Part shown: piece after piece, positions 49,001 to 60,661 of the stretch | How positions within the stretch are numbered: position 1 is the first letter of the stretch | How the letters are laid out: the number at the start of each line of letters is the position of its first letter | NCBI GenBank assembly: GCA_013399115.1 | Contig: VXAA01003158.1 | Span: forward strand, 441,370 to 505,369 | Source of the DNA: Anseranas semipalmata | Taxonomy: Eukaryota > Chordata > Aves > Anseriformes > Anseranatidae | Direction: 5' to 3' | DNA: 64,000 nucleotides | Program-made: the position numbers and the translations under genes | Notes under the pieces: generated by a model | What the model saw: only the letters and a program-made list of their open reading frames with translations | Database searches by the model: none | Told to the model about the DNA's origin: nothing

Positions 49001-49889
49001 AGGCGCTGCTCCTGCGCGTGGCGATGTCTCGATAGAAGGCCAATGAGATGGGGAAACGCAGCTGTGTCTCAGATCTCTGGGTTCCCCGAGGACATCACCA
49101 GCCCGTAACATGGAGGAACCCGGCCCCGGTGCTTGCCAGCCGGCGTCACAGCCACTCTGGCTGTGAGTGGCCCACGAAGGCTCTGGGTGACCGAAAGCAC
49201 CCGAAGGGACCACGTTGTACCTGGGCGCTCAGCAGCTGCAGGGAGGCAGTGGGCAGGGACCGCTCGGTTGTTTTGTGGGGTTCAAAGGGTTTTGTGAGCG
49301 CAATGGCTTCGGCAGGACCTCTCACAGCCGGGACGCGCTCGGCGGCTTGGCAAAAGAATTGGAAATGCAGAAAAGGGCCCCAGCTCACGGGGGCTTGGGC
49401 AGCCAGGGGTCGGTGCCAGGGCAGCCTCCAGAGCTGCCCAGGGCAGCGGGGCCGGGGAGACCCCTGGGCAGCGTGGTGGGGTCGGGGTCCCGGTGCCCCC
49501 GGGCACGGGGGCCGGATCCGGCTCCCGCAGCATCCTCCTGCGCAGCTGGCGGCCCGCTGGGCAGCCTCGCCGCGGCAGCAGGAAGCGCTCTCCGCATCCG
49601 CCCCGGCCGCCTGGCCCCAGGCTTTTTTTGAAACATAGCTTGTGGTGAGCCCAGTAGCTGGAGGGAACATGTTGTTTTGGTTTGTTTTTAAGGAAAAAAG
49701 GAGGAAAAAAAAAAAGGAAAAGAAACAAAGATCCGTGGATGCATAATTAAAATCTCAGCATTCGGTTTGAAGGGATGCGCTGAGCTGCCCCCACATATAA
49801 ATGGGGAGGATAAACTTTATGGTGTACGACATTTGGAATGTTTTCTCCCCCGGAATTGGTTAAAAAAAAATTGCATTTAAACATGCCTC

Positions 49890-49920
49890 TTTATTTATTT
49901 ATTTGTGTGTTTGTTTGTTT
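49890..49920. repeat. TTTA/TTTG tetranucleotide repeat
   Basis: A short run of TTTA units passes into TTTG units (TTTATTTATTTATTTGTGTGTTTGTTTGTTTG). It is a simple repeat within an AT-rich island. Confidence 0.8.
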
Positions 49921-50924
49921 GAAGTAAGCACCAGATCAGATTTGTTACATTTCTTTTATGCCTGAAGCAGGAGGAGCTTTAATCACTTTAATTATGTTCT
50001 GTCATGGCAGTCTGGAATATTTTTAAAGAAAAATTTGAAGAAAATAATTACATATTACTGAAACTGTGTGGGGATGCCTTACCGTAAAGAAACACAGTGT
50101 GTTTTTTCTTTATGGACTTAAAAAAAAAAAATTACCAGAAGTTTTCTTTTCCAAAAGACAACAGATTTCTGCAGAACGTAGACACTTTCAGTAAGAAGTA
50201 GGGGTTTATTTTTACAGAGCAATTATCTGACAACACCCCCGCCCTCAATCTCACGTAGCTCGAGTCTTTTTGGTTCATCAGCCCAAAGCACGCAGCTGCG
50301 TGAGGACGTGAGCACCCATCAATGGCCCCGGCCAGCCCCAGGGTGTCCAGGCTCTGCCCCTGAGTGCCTGCTGCAAGAAAACCCTGCAAAAAAAAAAGCG
50401 CTATTTCTGCTCCAGATGGTCCCGCCAACCCTCAAAGCTCAGGTTTTTGGTGTGTGCCTGGTGGGCGTTGAGCATCCTCCACGCAAGCAGGGATAACCGC
50501 CAGACCCAGAGCCAGAAACCAGCCCCAGACAAAGCCCTCCTGCCTGCCGGGGGCTCGGGGAGGAATTTAGGAATTTTCGGAGCAGCGCTGGGGCAGCCCC
50601 CGCACCGCAGCTGCTCCTCCGCGCTGCCCCGCTCGCTCCCAGCCAGGCCTCGCTGCTGGTGCTGCTCGCGCTGGCCATCGAGAGGCCTTACAGCAAAATA
50701 AAGCCGGGGGGTGCAGCACCAGGGGTTTGCACTCCGGGGAGAGGAGAGGGGGGAACCTGCAGCAGACACCGAGAGCTCAGCGGGGTGAGGGAAGCGGGGA
50801 CAAGGCACAGAGCCAGCAGGGTTTGTCCCCAGACTGGGGGGAAATGGGGAAATGGGGCTTGGGGTGTCTGCGGGCTCTGGTCAGCCCATGGGGGCGAGGG
50901 CTCCCTGACCCCTCTGCTCTGCAG

Positions 50925-53900
50925 TCGAGCAGGACCGGGACATCTCCTCCCCGAAGCCGTACTGGAAGGAGTTCAGGTTCGACCTGACGCAGGTGCCCAC
51001 GGGCGAGTCGGTGACAGCCGCCGAGTTTCGCATCTACAAGGCACGGGGTGTCACCTGCCACGCCAACAACACCCTGCACGTCAGCATCTACGAGATCGCA
51101 GCTGAGCACTCCAACAGGTGACTGGGATGGGGATGGGGACAGGGATGGGATGGGGACAGGGTACCCAGCGAGTGCCGACCCTGGCACTTGCCTTTCCCAC
51201 CACCATGCAAGTGCCGAGGGCAGCAGCCGCGCCACAGCCGTCTGTTCCCGCGCAGTGACGCACCCCGGCGTTTTGGCCGGGCAGGGAGGGTGCTTTGCTT
51301 TTCCCAGGGCAGCTGCCAGGGTGCCACCATGACATGCAGCATGGCCGTAGGCACCGTCCTGACCCTTCAGCGCCGGGACCTGTATGGGCATGGGCACCGA
51401 GGAGTCGTTTCCATGAATGACCGCGGGCTGCTGTTGCCCTTCGGGTGCTGTTACTCACGTGCTCCTTTCTCCCTGTTTCTGCAGGGAGTCCGACTTGTTC
51501 CTGCTGGACGTCCAGGACCTGCATGCTGGGACCGAGGGCTGGCTGGTCTTTGACGTCACGGCTGCCAGCAACCACTGGTTAGTGGATCGGAAATACAACC
51601 TGGGCCTGCGGCTCTACGTGGAGACGGACGACGGTAAGCCCAGCTGCAGCATTTGGGGCCAAATCCGCAGGAACGGCAGGCCTCTCGCCCTCCCTTAGTG
51701 CCGGGGGGCGGCAGCAGGGCTCGGCTCTGCAGCTTCCAATTCCAGCTGTGGTGGAGAGCCGGGGATGCCAGAGGCGGGCAGTGCCGCTCTTCCCGGTGCG
51801 GGCTGGGGTAGGTGCACGGGGTGAGCTCCCTCCCTGGAGGGGTCCTCGTGTGCGGCTGAGGGTTGACCCCCCTGGCACCGGGGGACCAGATCTGCTCCAA
51901 CAGCAGGGTGCAGGCGTGATGCTGAGGGGTGCAAGGAGCAGCCCCGCTTCTGCCTGGAGAGGAAGCACAGGATCAGTGCCATGGCCCCTTCCCGTCACAG
52001 TGGCAACAGGGAAAACCACTCGCTTGGCTCTCACTTGGTTTTTCTCCTAAGAGCCTGAATCGCTGCTCATGACCTTAGCGTGACAGCGGCTGTGCAGGAT
52101 GAGGCCCTGCCCCCTCCATGCAATGCACACAGGCTGCAGAAGCCACAGGGCTCCTCTGCAGAGTTCCTCCTGCATTTTGTCTCCCTGCAAACCTGTGCCT
52201 GCTCCGTCCCTGCAGGGCACAGCGTCGACCCGGGCTCGGCCGGGCTGCTGGGGCGCCGGGGGCCCCGCTCCAAGCAGCCCTTCATGGTGACGTTTTTCCG
52301 GGCGAGCGCCAGCCCCGTGCGTGTCACACGGGCAGCCAAGCCGCCCAGGAGGAGGCAGCCCAAGAAGACAAACGACCTCCCGCACCCGAACAAGCTGCCG
52401 GGAATCTTCGGTAAGAGCTCGGGGGGAGCAGCCCCCAGCAGAGAGCACGGGCTGCGTGGGTTGGTGTGGTCCTTTGCAAGAGCACGAGCTCTGCTGTTGC
52501 CACCACGAAGGCACCTTCCGTTAGCACCTTGCCCTCTCTGAAATCCCTCTTTCACCCCAGAAGCACGGCCCTGGGTGGAGCACAGAGACCAGAGCCGGGC
52601 TGTAGGCACGGGGCCGTTGGCAGATGGGGAGGCACAGCGGGGCCAGGTGGGCACCCTTGGGGCAACCTGGTTTTGTGGGGCTTTCTGGATGCCTGAACAC
52701 TGCACTTTTGGCATCATTGCCCTTGGCTTTGGATCCGCCCCAGGAGGGCATCACGGCCACTGGGGCAGGAGGGGAGCCCCAGCATTTCTGGGCACTTGGG
52801 AAAGCCTCGAAGCCAATGCTCCGGGAGCGGCACTGATTTACTGCACCCCAGGCTGAATCCCCTTGTCCCGATGGTGGAGCAATAAACTCCAGCCTGCTCT
52901 GAAGCTTCTTTCCCTCCTTTGCAACAAAGAGGCTCCTCTTTTGTTCTTCTGGAGTAATCCCGACCATCCGGGCTATACAACCCCACGGTTTGGTGGGGCA
53001 GCGGGACGGGGGGGCCGCTGTGCACACATGGCTGACGCTGCCTGCCCCCTTCTCCACAGATGACGTCCACGCCGCAGACGGGCGGCAGGTCTGCCGGCGG
53101 CATGAGCTCTACGTCAGCTTCCAGGACCTGGGCTGGCTGGTACGGACCCGCTCCCTCCAGGAAGAGCCACGGCCCCCACCTGGCCCCCGCAGTGATGGGC
53201 AGCGGTGGGAGCAGCACAGCCGCGTGCCGGGACGTTACGGCAAACGAGCTGGCACAGCCCGAACCCCACTGGTGACCCTGAACAACTTGTCACGCAGTCC
53301 GAAAATCAAAATAAGCCCTTGCTGCTGGCACGGCTGCCCGGGGAGGAGGCACGGGGGTGCAGGTGGTGGAGGAGGGGGCACAGAAAGCACCCGGCTGCCC
53401 CAGCACAAACCCTTTTCCTTGCAGGACTGGGTGATTGCCCCGCAGGGGTACTCAGCCTACTACTGCGAGGGGGAGTGCGCCTTCCCGCTGGACTCCTGCA
53501 TGAACGCCACCAACCACGCCATCCTGCAGTCCCTGGTCAGTGCGCCCCGGGGGCTGGACCCCGGCACAGCCGGGACGGGGGCTGGGCTCCTGGGTGGGGG
53601 GAGGCAGCTCCAAGGGCACGCACCCACCTGTGTGCGGGGGCTCACAGTGCCAACCGGTGGCTGAAGGCGGCCACGGAGCTCGGAGCGCGAGGGCACAGGC
53701 GGCTCCAGCTCTGCAGGTCACGTTTGGCCAGCAGGGCAGAACGGGGAGGGTTGTGCGGTGCTGGCGATTCGCCATTGCCCAATTTTCCGCCTGGCACGCT
53801 CCCACTCGTGGCAGCAGTGGGGCACGAGCAGGCGATTTCATGGGGTTAGCATCCCCTGGCAGCTGGGGGGCTGCCCTGGGGGGCACCCAGTCCCGGACCC

Positions 53901-55123
53901 CGTGCGGTGGGGAAGGGGCAGCATTGCGCCTGAGCACCCTCCTCGCCCACTGTGTGCGGAGGCTGCATCCAAGGCCCCGTGGAGCGAGGCTGCGGCACAG
54001 AGCCCAAGCGCTGGGCTCAGCATATTCTGAACAGGAAAGCTTTAATGCCCCATTTTCCCAAATCCACCCCACATCGCAACCCATGCTTTAATTTCTGGAA
54101 TTTCCTGACCTGTGAGTGTTTGATTTCCCAATGGCAGAGTCACGCCAACTCCAGTGCTCGCGGTTAATTACAGGGAGTGCCGAGTCCTCGGCCGAGCCTT
54201 TGAAGGTGTCGCCTGGCGGGGTTTATTTTTTGCATTAACGAAGCTGCCAGAGCCCCCCCCGGCCGCGGGCACCCACCCCTCACCTCCCAGCCCAGGGTTC
54301 TTCCCGAAACAGAGCTGCTTGGGCGGACGTGAATCACCTGGCGCCTGGGTCCAGCCCTTCTGGGAAGCACTGGGGACCAGGGCGAGCGCGCCGGGAGCCG
54401 TGCCAGCCCAGCCGGTGCTGCAAATAGCAGGGTTTGACAGCAAAACACCGGACTTCCGAGCTGGGAGAGCTCAGCTGGCCCCGCAGTAAATGACTCGCAT
54501 ATGTGGGGCGAGGCCGGGGGGGCTGCGTGTGCTCGGCAGCCCGCGACCCTCCCAGCCTGTGCCGTGCCGTGCGCGGCCGGTGTAACGCCGCAGGCAGGGG
54601 CTGAGCGAGTGCCGGGCTCGGGAGGGTGTCATGGGCTTCGTGTCCCAGTACGATGCAGCACGCCTGGGGCAGCACTGAGCACCGAGGGGGGCAGCTGTAT
54701 TGCAAGCCCCCCCACTGCCCCAAGGGTCTTCTTGTTCAGCTGAGTGAGAAAAGGGTCCAGGAATTCCAAATTAATGAAGGGGCTGCCCAGCCCGCACGGT
54801 GCCAGGAGCCCCGATCCAATATAAACTGCAGCAAGGACTGCCAAGGGTTTAGAATAAATATTTTTATGAAACGCTAGAAATAATCCCCCCATTCACCCGG
54901 GCTTTTCGCAGGTAAGAGCCGGGGCTCTTTGAAGCTTCGCCCTCGCCCGCGCTCATATCTCCTCTCCCCCCAGGTCCACCTGATGAAGCCCGAGGCCGTG
55001 CCCAAGGCATGCTGTGCGCCCACCAAGCTCAGCGCCACCTCCGTCCTCTACTACGACAGCAACAACAACGTGATCCTCAAGAAGCACCGCAACATGGTGG
55101 TGAAGTCCTGCGGCTGCCACTGA
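50925..55123 (+). CDS. BMP8A: BMP8, exons 2-7 (292 visible residues; exon 1 missing)
   Basis: Secreted TGF-beta superfamily ligand of the BMP5/6/7/8 group, made as a preproprotein whose C-terminal cystine-knot domain dimerises and signals through type I/II serine kinase receptors to SMAD1/5/8. Exons 50925-51117, 51485-51633, 52216-52410, 53060-53139, 53425-53535 and 54974-55123 (stop TGA 55121-55123) join in frame. The visible part starts inside the prodomain ([42 protein letters not shown]), then a basic PPRRRQPKK stretch, then the mature domain ([57 protein letters not shown], ending MVVKSCGCH). There are eight Cys in the mature domain: the seven usual ones plus the extra Cys of FPLDSC, a BMP8 hallmark (BMP7 has Tyr). 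NAT is an N-glycosylation sequon. About 110 N-terminal residues (signal peptide, prodomain start) are missing, probably in the gap at 43547-44518. BMP8A versus BMP8B cannot be separated by sequence alone; position next to MACF1 favours BMP8A. Confidence 0.93.
52216..52410 (+). CDS. BMP8A: BMP8 exon with proprotein cleavage region
   Basis: This exon carries [31 protein letters not shown] and the basic segment [17 protein letters not shown]. Human BMP8 as I recall it has RPLRRR at this point, giving Arg at P4 of an RxxR furin site. Here Lys takes that place (KPPR) and no canonical RxxR or RxKR is centred on the RRR cluster. Cleavage could still occur after KPPR or within RRR, but the site is weaker than the consensus. 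Confidence 0.8.
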
Positions 55124-55800
55124 GCTGGCCCCGGCAGGGAGATGCGGCCCCGCGCCGCCTCCTTGCGTGTGTGCACGCAGGGGGAGCCTCACGGGCTGAA
55201 TGATGGCAGAGGCCATTAGTAATAATAATAAATAATAACAATACATCCCTCCCGACCCTTCCCCTTCCCAGACATGGATGTAAATAATATAAAACTTTTA
55301 TTCTCTTAACACACTTAATGAGACACATCCATATTATGCATACATATATATAAATATATAAATAAATATATATATATATAGGAGAGAAGGAGAAGATCTG
55401 TGGCTGGTGACGTGTCTGGCCGTGGCAGATGTGTTTTCCTCAGGCGCTGCTGGCTCAGAGGCTGCTGCAGCCTCCGGCGCTGGTGGGGACAGATTGGGCT
55501 GGGGGGGCAAGGGGAGGCGGCAGCTGCGCTGCTCTGGGACCATGCACATCTGGGCTAACCCAGCTCTAACCAGCGCCTCTAAGTCCCTAAATCAAAACAC
55601 TGTTAGCCAATCTGGTAGCTGGCTGACTAACCCGCTCCTGTTTACTTAAAGTTCACAAAACTCAGCCAATGGGGGAAAAAAAAAAATCCATATTGAGCTA
55701 CGACACTGTTATAAAATAAACGCCTAGTCTGGAAAGTAAACATGTAGTTTCTCTTGCTGTTTGTTTTTTAATAAATGTCATAGCACAGCAGCGTTCTGTT
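55124..55800 (+). other. BMP8A: BMP8 3'UTR region and candidate poly(A) signals
   Basis: AATAAA occurs at 55227-55232 within an AAT repeat, at 55361-55366 within the AT-dinucleotide tract, at 55715-55720 and at 55770-55775. The last two lie in ordinary sequence and are the more believable ends. Which one is used cannot be decided by eye. Confidence 0.5.
55337..55380. repeat. (TA)n-rich microsatellite in the BMP8 3' region
   Basis: ATACATATATATAAATATATAAATAAATATATATATATATA-type sequence, an imperfect AT dinucleotide repeat about 240 nt after the BMP8 stop. A separate AAT-rich run lies at about 55219-55238. Confidence 0.9.
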
Positions 55801-57176
55801 CTGCAGACAGGATTTCGCAATGAAAAAATACTCACAATCGGCTAAAATTGTACCTATTTGCTTGAAACTACGTCCTGCCGAGGCGCTGGGATGGGGGCTG
55901 GGGCCGGGCTGTGTCAGTGGCTGCTTCCCAGGGGCTCATGAGGGGACCGTGGCCACACCAGCCCCGCGCCGCTATTTGCATGGTTATTTATTTGCTATGA
56001 CTTTCAAAGGAAATGGCCTGGCCTGTTTCTCAGCTCGGGTACCTGGGGAACTTTGCATCACTAAACAAATAACAAACTTGGCTTAGCCAAATGCAAACAA
56101 AAACAAACAAACAAACAGAGAAAACCCAATAAACCTACAAAAACCCCCTCACCAAAAAAATTTTGGTGAGCACCAAAATAAGAACAATCCACTCCCTGCT
56201 CATGCTCAGCTGCCTGTGACAAGGTCTCACCATGCTGGAAAGGCTTCATCTGCTGATGAAGTCAGCTTGCAGCGCGGCTCAGGACATGGTGACGGCCCCG
56301 CGCGGTGCGGTGCCTCCTGCAGAAAGCCCCCGGGTTGGGTACTGCCAAGGAGGGCTGCAAGGACACTTCCGAAATCTGAAACAGCCAGAATGTATTTGAG
56401 GAGAGGACACACTGGGTCGGTTCGCCCATTTGTCAGGTAACGCAGCCACGTGCCCGTGTCGCACGGTGCCCTGTGTGCGCGGCTGCGTGCAGCCACCAAG
56501 CGGTTGGAAGCCAGTGGGTGCGTGGAGCACGCGGGGCCGGGGGCAGCCGCCTGCCCTGGGAGGAGCGGGGCTGCACCTGGGGGCCCTGGGGACGCCAAGC
56601 CCCAGCTGCAGGCTCCGGGCCCTCCCCTGCCAAGCAAAGCCCCGAAGTTATCAGTGCCGTCATTTCATGGGAAGCTTGGGGCACTGCCCTGATGGGGCAA
56701 GGCCACAGCTTCCCAGTGGCAGTGCCCAGAAATGCCCGTGGCTATCCTGCTCCAGGAACCCATGTTTGGAAATGAAACTCCTTCCCCGTCCCTTCCTACA
56801 GCCTCATCACTTTTTGTCCTTCAGTCACCCACAGGGCTTCTCCATTCCCTGGCACTTCTTTCCCAGTCCTCCCACTCACAGATCTAAGAAATGCCCCCGG
56901 GACCGGGCGGCGCTGGCTGTGGGGCCGGGCTGCAGCAGGGCCCTGCCTCCCTCTGCTGATGGGCAAGCAGGCTGACAGGTGCTGGTCCTGGCGCTGAGCG
57001 CAGCAGCGATGGGACGGGTGCTGCTCTTCTCGCCCCGGCGTGGGCAGCCTGCCCTGCAGCCCGGATTAGGCACCAGATTCAAGAAGACAAGGGCAAACAT
57101 TTCAAAAGCAAAGAGTATCCTCACACGGTGAGAATTCAGCAGCCGGGGTAGGTCCTCAGTATTTTTAAAATTAGGT
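55801..57176. other. Intergenic space between convergent BMP8 and PPIE
   Basis: No supported gene. It holds an AAAC/CAAA-type simple repeat at about 56094-56120, an imperfect inverted repeat around 56150-56175 (CACCAAAAAAATTTTGGTG) and GC-rich unique DNA. The two genes run towards each other, so read-through transcripts could overlap here. Confidence 0.5.
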
Positions 57177-57397
57177 TTTATTTTTGTCAAGTAGAAAGTC
57201 TTTACAAAGCCCGGCCCTGCCCCATGAGGGAGCACGGGGTGGCACAGGCACGATTCACCCTGGGGCAGTCGCTTTGCTCTCGGTAACTCCTCGCAGCGCC
57301 GTCTGCAGGCACTTTGTGCCAAGCCTCGCAGGGAAATTTGGGCAGAAGCACAGGGGCTTGGGGCCAGGGCCCCCCCCAGCCTCCCCTGGTGCCGGGG
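57177..57397 (-). other. PPIE: PPIE 3'UTR with poly(A) signal
   Basis: The - strand AATAAA lies at 57177-57182, about 215 nt after the stop codon and in AT-rich sequence. The 3'UTR is short. Confidence 0.65.
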
Positions 57398-60300
57398 TCA
57401 CACGCACTCCCCGCAGTCAGAGATGATCACCTTTTGCTTCGGCTTCCCGTCCTTGGTGCCCTGAGCCTTTAGGAGAAGAACAGGAATTAAGGTGCGAGGC
57501 TGCGGGCAGGAAGGAGCAGGCACTGTCCTGCTGCGGCACCAACCTCGATCTGCCGCACCACATCCATGCCTTCCGTCACCTCGCCGAACACTACGTGCTT
57601 CCCGTCCAGCCAGTCTGTTTTATCGCAAGTGATGAAGAACTGGGAGCCATTGGTGTTTGGGCCGGAGTTTGCCATTGACAGCAGCCCTGTGATCAAAAAG
57701 CACAACGTTACAGCCAGGGTGGGAGCAACACGCTCTGCATGTGAGCCAATACTTCGCCAAAACCCATTCCCGCGCCCTGCAAAAGGCTGCCAGTTTTAAG
57801 AGGGTCTCTAAGTATTAAACTCCACAAACTGGTGGAAACAGATTATGCCAAGAAAGAAACACCTGCAAGCATGAAAGAAGGAAAGTAGTAGAGAGCATTA
57901 ATCTATTTTCAGTTGTAGCAATAGGAAAGCCATTCATATGGAGATAAGCCTGCTCGCTTCTTGCTACTTTTCGAATTCTCATAGTTATACTGTGACATTC
58001 CTCCTCTAAAATCCAACAGGAAAGCAGCTTTGAAACTCTCCATGATATAATACTGGAAACTAACTGCATGGATAGAAAGAAAACGCCAAATTTCTGCCTG
58101 CTGAACACCAGAGGCAGACGACAGCCTGGCGGCAGCGGTGCCCCAGACAAGCCGGCCCTACCCGGCCCCGTGTGCTTGAGAATGAAATTTTCATCGTCAA
58201 ACTTCTTCCCGTAGATGGATTTGCCTCCAGTGCCGTTGTGGTTGGTGAAGTCCCCGGCCTGGCACATGAACTGGGGGATGATGCGGTGGAAGCTGCTCCC
58301 CTTGAAGCCGAAGCCTTTCTCGTGGGTGCAGAGGCAGCGGAAGTTTTCTGTTCGGAACAAGAGGCAGAGGTGAGCACAGCACCGCAGCCCCTGTGCCAGA
58401 GCGGCCGACCTGCTCCTCACCTACGGTCATGGGCACCACGTCGGAGCGCAGGAGGATCTGGAGCCGCCCGGCAGGTTTGTTCCCGATCTTGATGTCCATG
58501 TAAACCTGGGGGTTGGCCCGGGACTTCTTAGCGGGAGGCTCACCCTAGGTAGGGGAAGAAAAGACAAGTGGTGGTGCTGCTCCTCTGCTCTGCCACCTGA
58601 TGGCTGGCCCTGCCCCGCATCCCCAGCCTGTGGCATGGTGCAGGCAGCAGATCCAGCTCCGAAACTCTCCAGAGGCAGTGCAGGCAGCAGCTGGGGGCCC
58701 CAGGCCCCTGAGGGCCACTGCAGGGCAGGGCAGAAACCTGCAGCAGAGCTTTTTGGGAACACAGGGGCTGCCCGGGGCCGCCACTCACTCCTGGCTCCCA
58801 CTTCTGGCAGCTGGCAAGACCTGGAGGTCCCCGCATGGCAATTCCCCACCCCACGGGATGCAGCGGGTGCAGACGGCTCCAGCCATTCCTCCTACCTCCT
58901 GCGCCTCTGGTTTGGGTGCCTCTGCTCCTCCTTCCTCTGTGTTCTCCTCCAGAGTCTTCCCTGAGAACTTCTTCAGCCATTCGTCATCTGACCAGACTGC
59001 GACAGCCGAGGGAAGGGTCAGCGCAGGGTGCCAAGCTCACAGCCACGCATGACGCACAGGTCAGGGCTTGGCGTGGCTCTGGCATGGGATCGCAGCCAGG
59101 GCGCAGGAGCACTCGGCTGGCACGGCCGACCCCAGGACAGCATGCAGTTACCCCGCCGCATGGGGAAATAAGGGACAGAGCCAGCAATTCCTCCAGGCAA
59201 GGCAAGCCTGCCGGCTGCTTGCTGCCAACCACCCCACACAGGCACCAACTCACCCGGCCTGGACGATCCTTCTTTAATTCGCATTGGTTTGGCCAAGTTC
59301 ACACGAATTGTCCTGCCAAAGAGCTCAGACTCATTCTGCAGAGAACAAAAGCAGAACAAAGCCCACAACACGGTAAAAACTCACCAAGGCCTCCAAACCC
59401 CTGCAGAGGCCAGAGGAAAACAGCGCTCGCTTTCTCTCCCGACTTCTGAGTGTTGGAGCAAGGGCCCCACAGCTCGGGATCTACACTGAGACCGCAGGCA
59501 GTGGCAGAGCAGGGAAGGGCACGACAGCCCCGGGCCTGGTCCAGACCAGCAGCGAGCCCAGCGCACAGGGCCCACGCCTGAAGCATCACCCAGCCCGTGT
59601 CTGCAGAGAGCTGCCCGGCGGCGTCAGAGCTGTCCCCAGGGCCTGCCAGCCCCAGCTCCCGGGGGAGGCACGGGATGCAGAGACCAGCGCCAGGCGGCGT
59701 GCACGGGAGCAAGCTCCATACCATGTTGTCGATAGCTGCTGCCGCATCCTGCGGGAAGAGCGAAAGGGAATCATTATGGCCATTTCTTCTCTCTCTCCCT
59801 CTAGAGGTAAGCCTCAGTACCCACACGGTTCACTGCAAAACATCGCCAAAGGGCTGTTCTCCTAAACCCCATATACCCCGGGGCTGTAAGAATTGATGGA
59901 CCTTGCAAGAGATGTATCTAAGCCAGGGTCTGGAAACACTCGTGGGCATCTTCTCCACAACCAACCCAATACACCCACTTTGTGTAAGACGCTTAATGCG
60001 TTATACCAGTATTTGGGAGAGGAGGAAAGACCTTGTGTACGAGGCCCTGGGCAGATTACAAGACTGCAAATGACCGCAGTGCACAGTGCCACCAAGACAA
60101 ACCTGCACGGTGCTGCCGCAGCCCGGCCGAGCCCCAGAGGCAGCAGGGGACAGCACGGCCGGGAGCGGCTGTGCCTCAGCCCGAGGGAAAACCGGGAGCT
60201 GAGAGGGGCTGGTCAGGGTCCCCAGCTGCTGGCCCGTGACCCACGGCGGTGGCGGGCGGCCCCCGGCCTACATCAGCCGCCGTGCCCGGCGCAGCAGCAC

Positions 60301-60544
60301 CCGGCGGCAGAGGGCCGCGGGAGGAGGAAGCGGGCCCAGGCCCAGCCGCCCCTTCCTCACCTCGGCCAGCTCGAATTCAACGAAGGCGAATCCCCGGTGC
60401 TTCTCTGCGGACACAAGCCGGTCAGGGGGCCCCGGCCGCCCGCGGGACGCCCCCGGGAGCCCCGGGGCGAGGCGGCAGCCCGGGCCCGGCACGCACCGGT
60501 CTCGTAGTCCAGCGGGATCTGGATGTCGGTGATGTCGCCGAAGG
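57398..60544 (-). CDS. PPIE: PPIE, RRM-cyclophilin peptidyl-prolyl isomerase (first 28 codons in gap)
   Basis: Nuclear cyclophilin E (Cyp33): an N-terminal RRM binds RNA and the MLL PHD3 finger, and the C-terminal cyclophilin domain isomerises Xaa-Pro bonds; it is found in spliceosomes. Exons in transcript order: 60544-60497 (continues into gap), 60404-60361, 59748-59722, 59335-59254, 58996-58896, 58544-58421, 58347-58162, 57686-57544 and 57466-57398 (stop TGA). All phases match. With the expected 28 missing residues the protein is 301 aa, the human length. RNP1 is [10 protein letters not shown] (aa 45-54); RNP2 lies in the gap. Cyclophilin catalytic residues are present: R191 ([10 protein letters not shown]), F196, Q199 and W257 (KTDWLDGKH). 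The residue after Q199 is Ala (MCQAGDF) where cyclophilins normally have Gly. The linker (aa about 95-135) is acidic then KKSR-basic. The protein ends SDCGECV. It is convergent with BMP8 and downstream of PABPC4 in the same orientation. Confidence 0.95.
59722..59748 (-). CDS. PPIE: PPIE 27-nt microexon (DAAAAIDNM)
   Basis: On the - strand TTCCCGCAG precedes GATGCGGCAGCAGCTATCGACAACATG's 27 nt, followed by GTATGG; phase 0 on both sides. It encodes DAAAAIDNM, part of RRM helix 2, between FVEFELAE and NESELFGRT. Because the RRM needs this helix, it should be constitutive despite its size. Confidence 0.92.
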
Positions 60545-60661
60545 NNNNNNNNNNNNNNNNNNNNNNNNNNNNNNNNNNNNNNNNNNNNNNNNNNNNNNNN
60601 NNNNNNNNNNNNNNNNNNNNNNNNNNNNNNNNNNNNNNNNNNNNNNNNNNNNNNNNNNNNN
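60545..60661. other. PPIE: Assembly gap, 117 N, over PPIE exon 1
   Basis: The gap cuts the codon before FGDITDIQ (aa 29). The missing 28 codons need about 82 nt, so the start codon would fall near 60,626 if the gap length is real and no intron intervenes. Both flanks are very GC-rich, a common cause of sequencing loss. Confidence 0.9.

Larger units (their letters stand above)
44519..50924 (+). other. Probable BMP8 intron 1 / upstream region without supported exons
   Basis: 6.4 kb. The first 200 nt is CpG-rich, like the edge of a CpG island. The rest is GC-rich unique DNA with many composition-driven open frames and no recognisable protein. AT-rich islands stand out at about 45960-46080 (paired octamer motifs), 47750-47770 (ACATACGGGTATGT inverted repeat) and 49730-50130, which includes TTTA/TTTG tetranucleotide runs at about 49890-49920. 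I searched for a signal peptide and BMP prodomain start and found neither. Confidence 0.5.
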
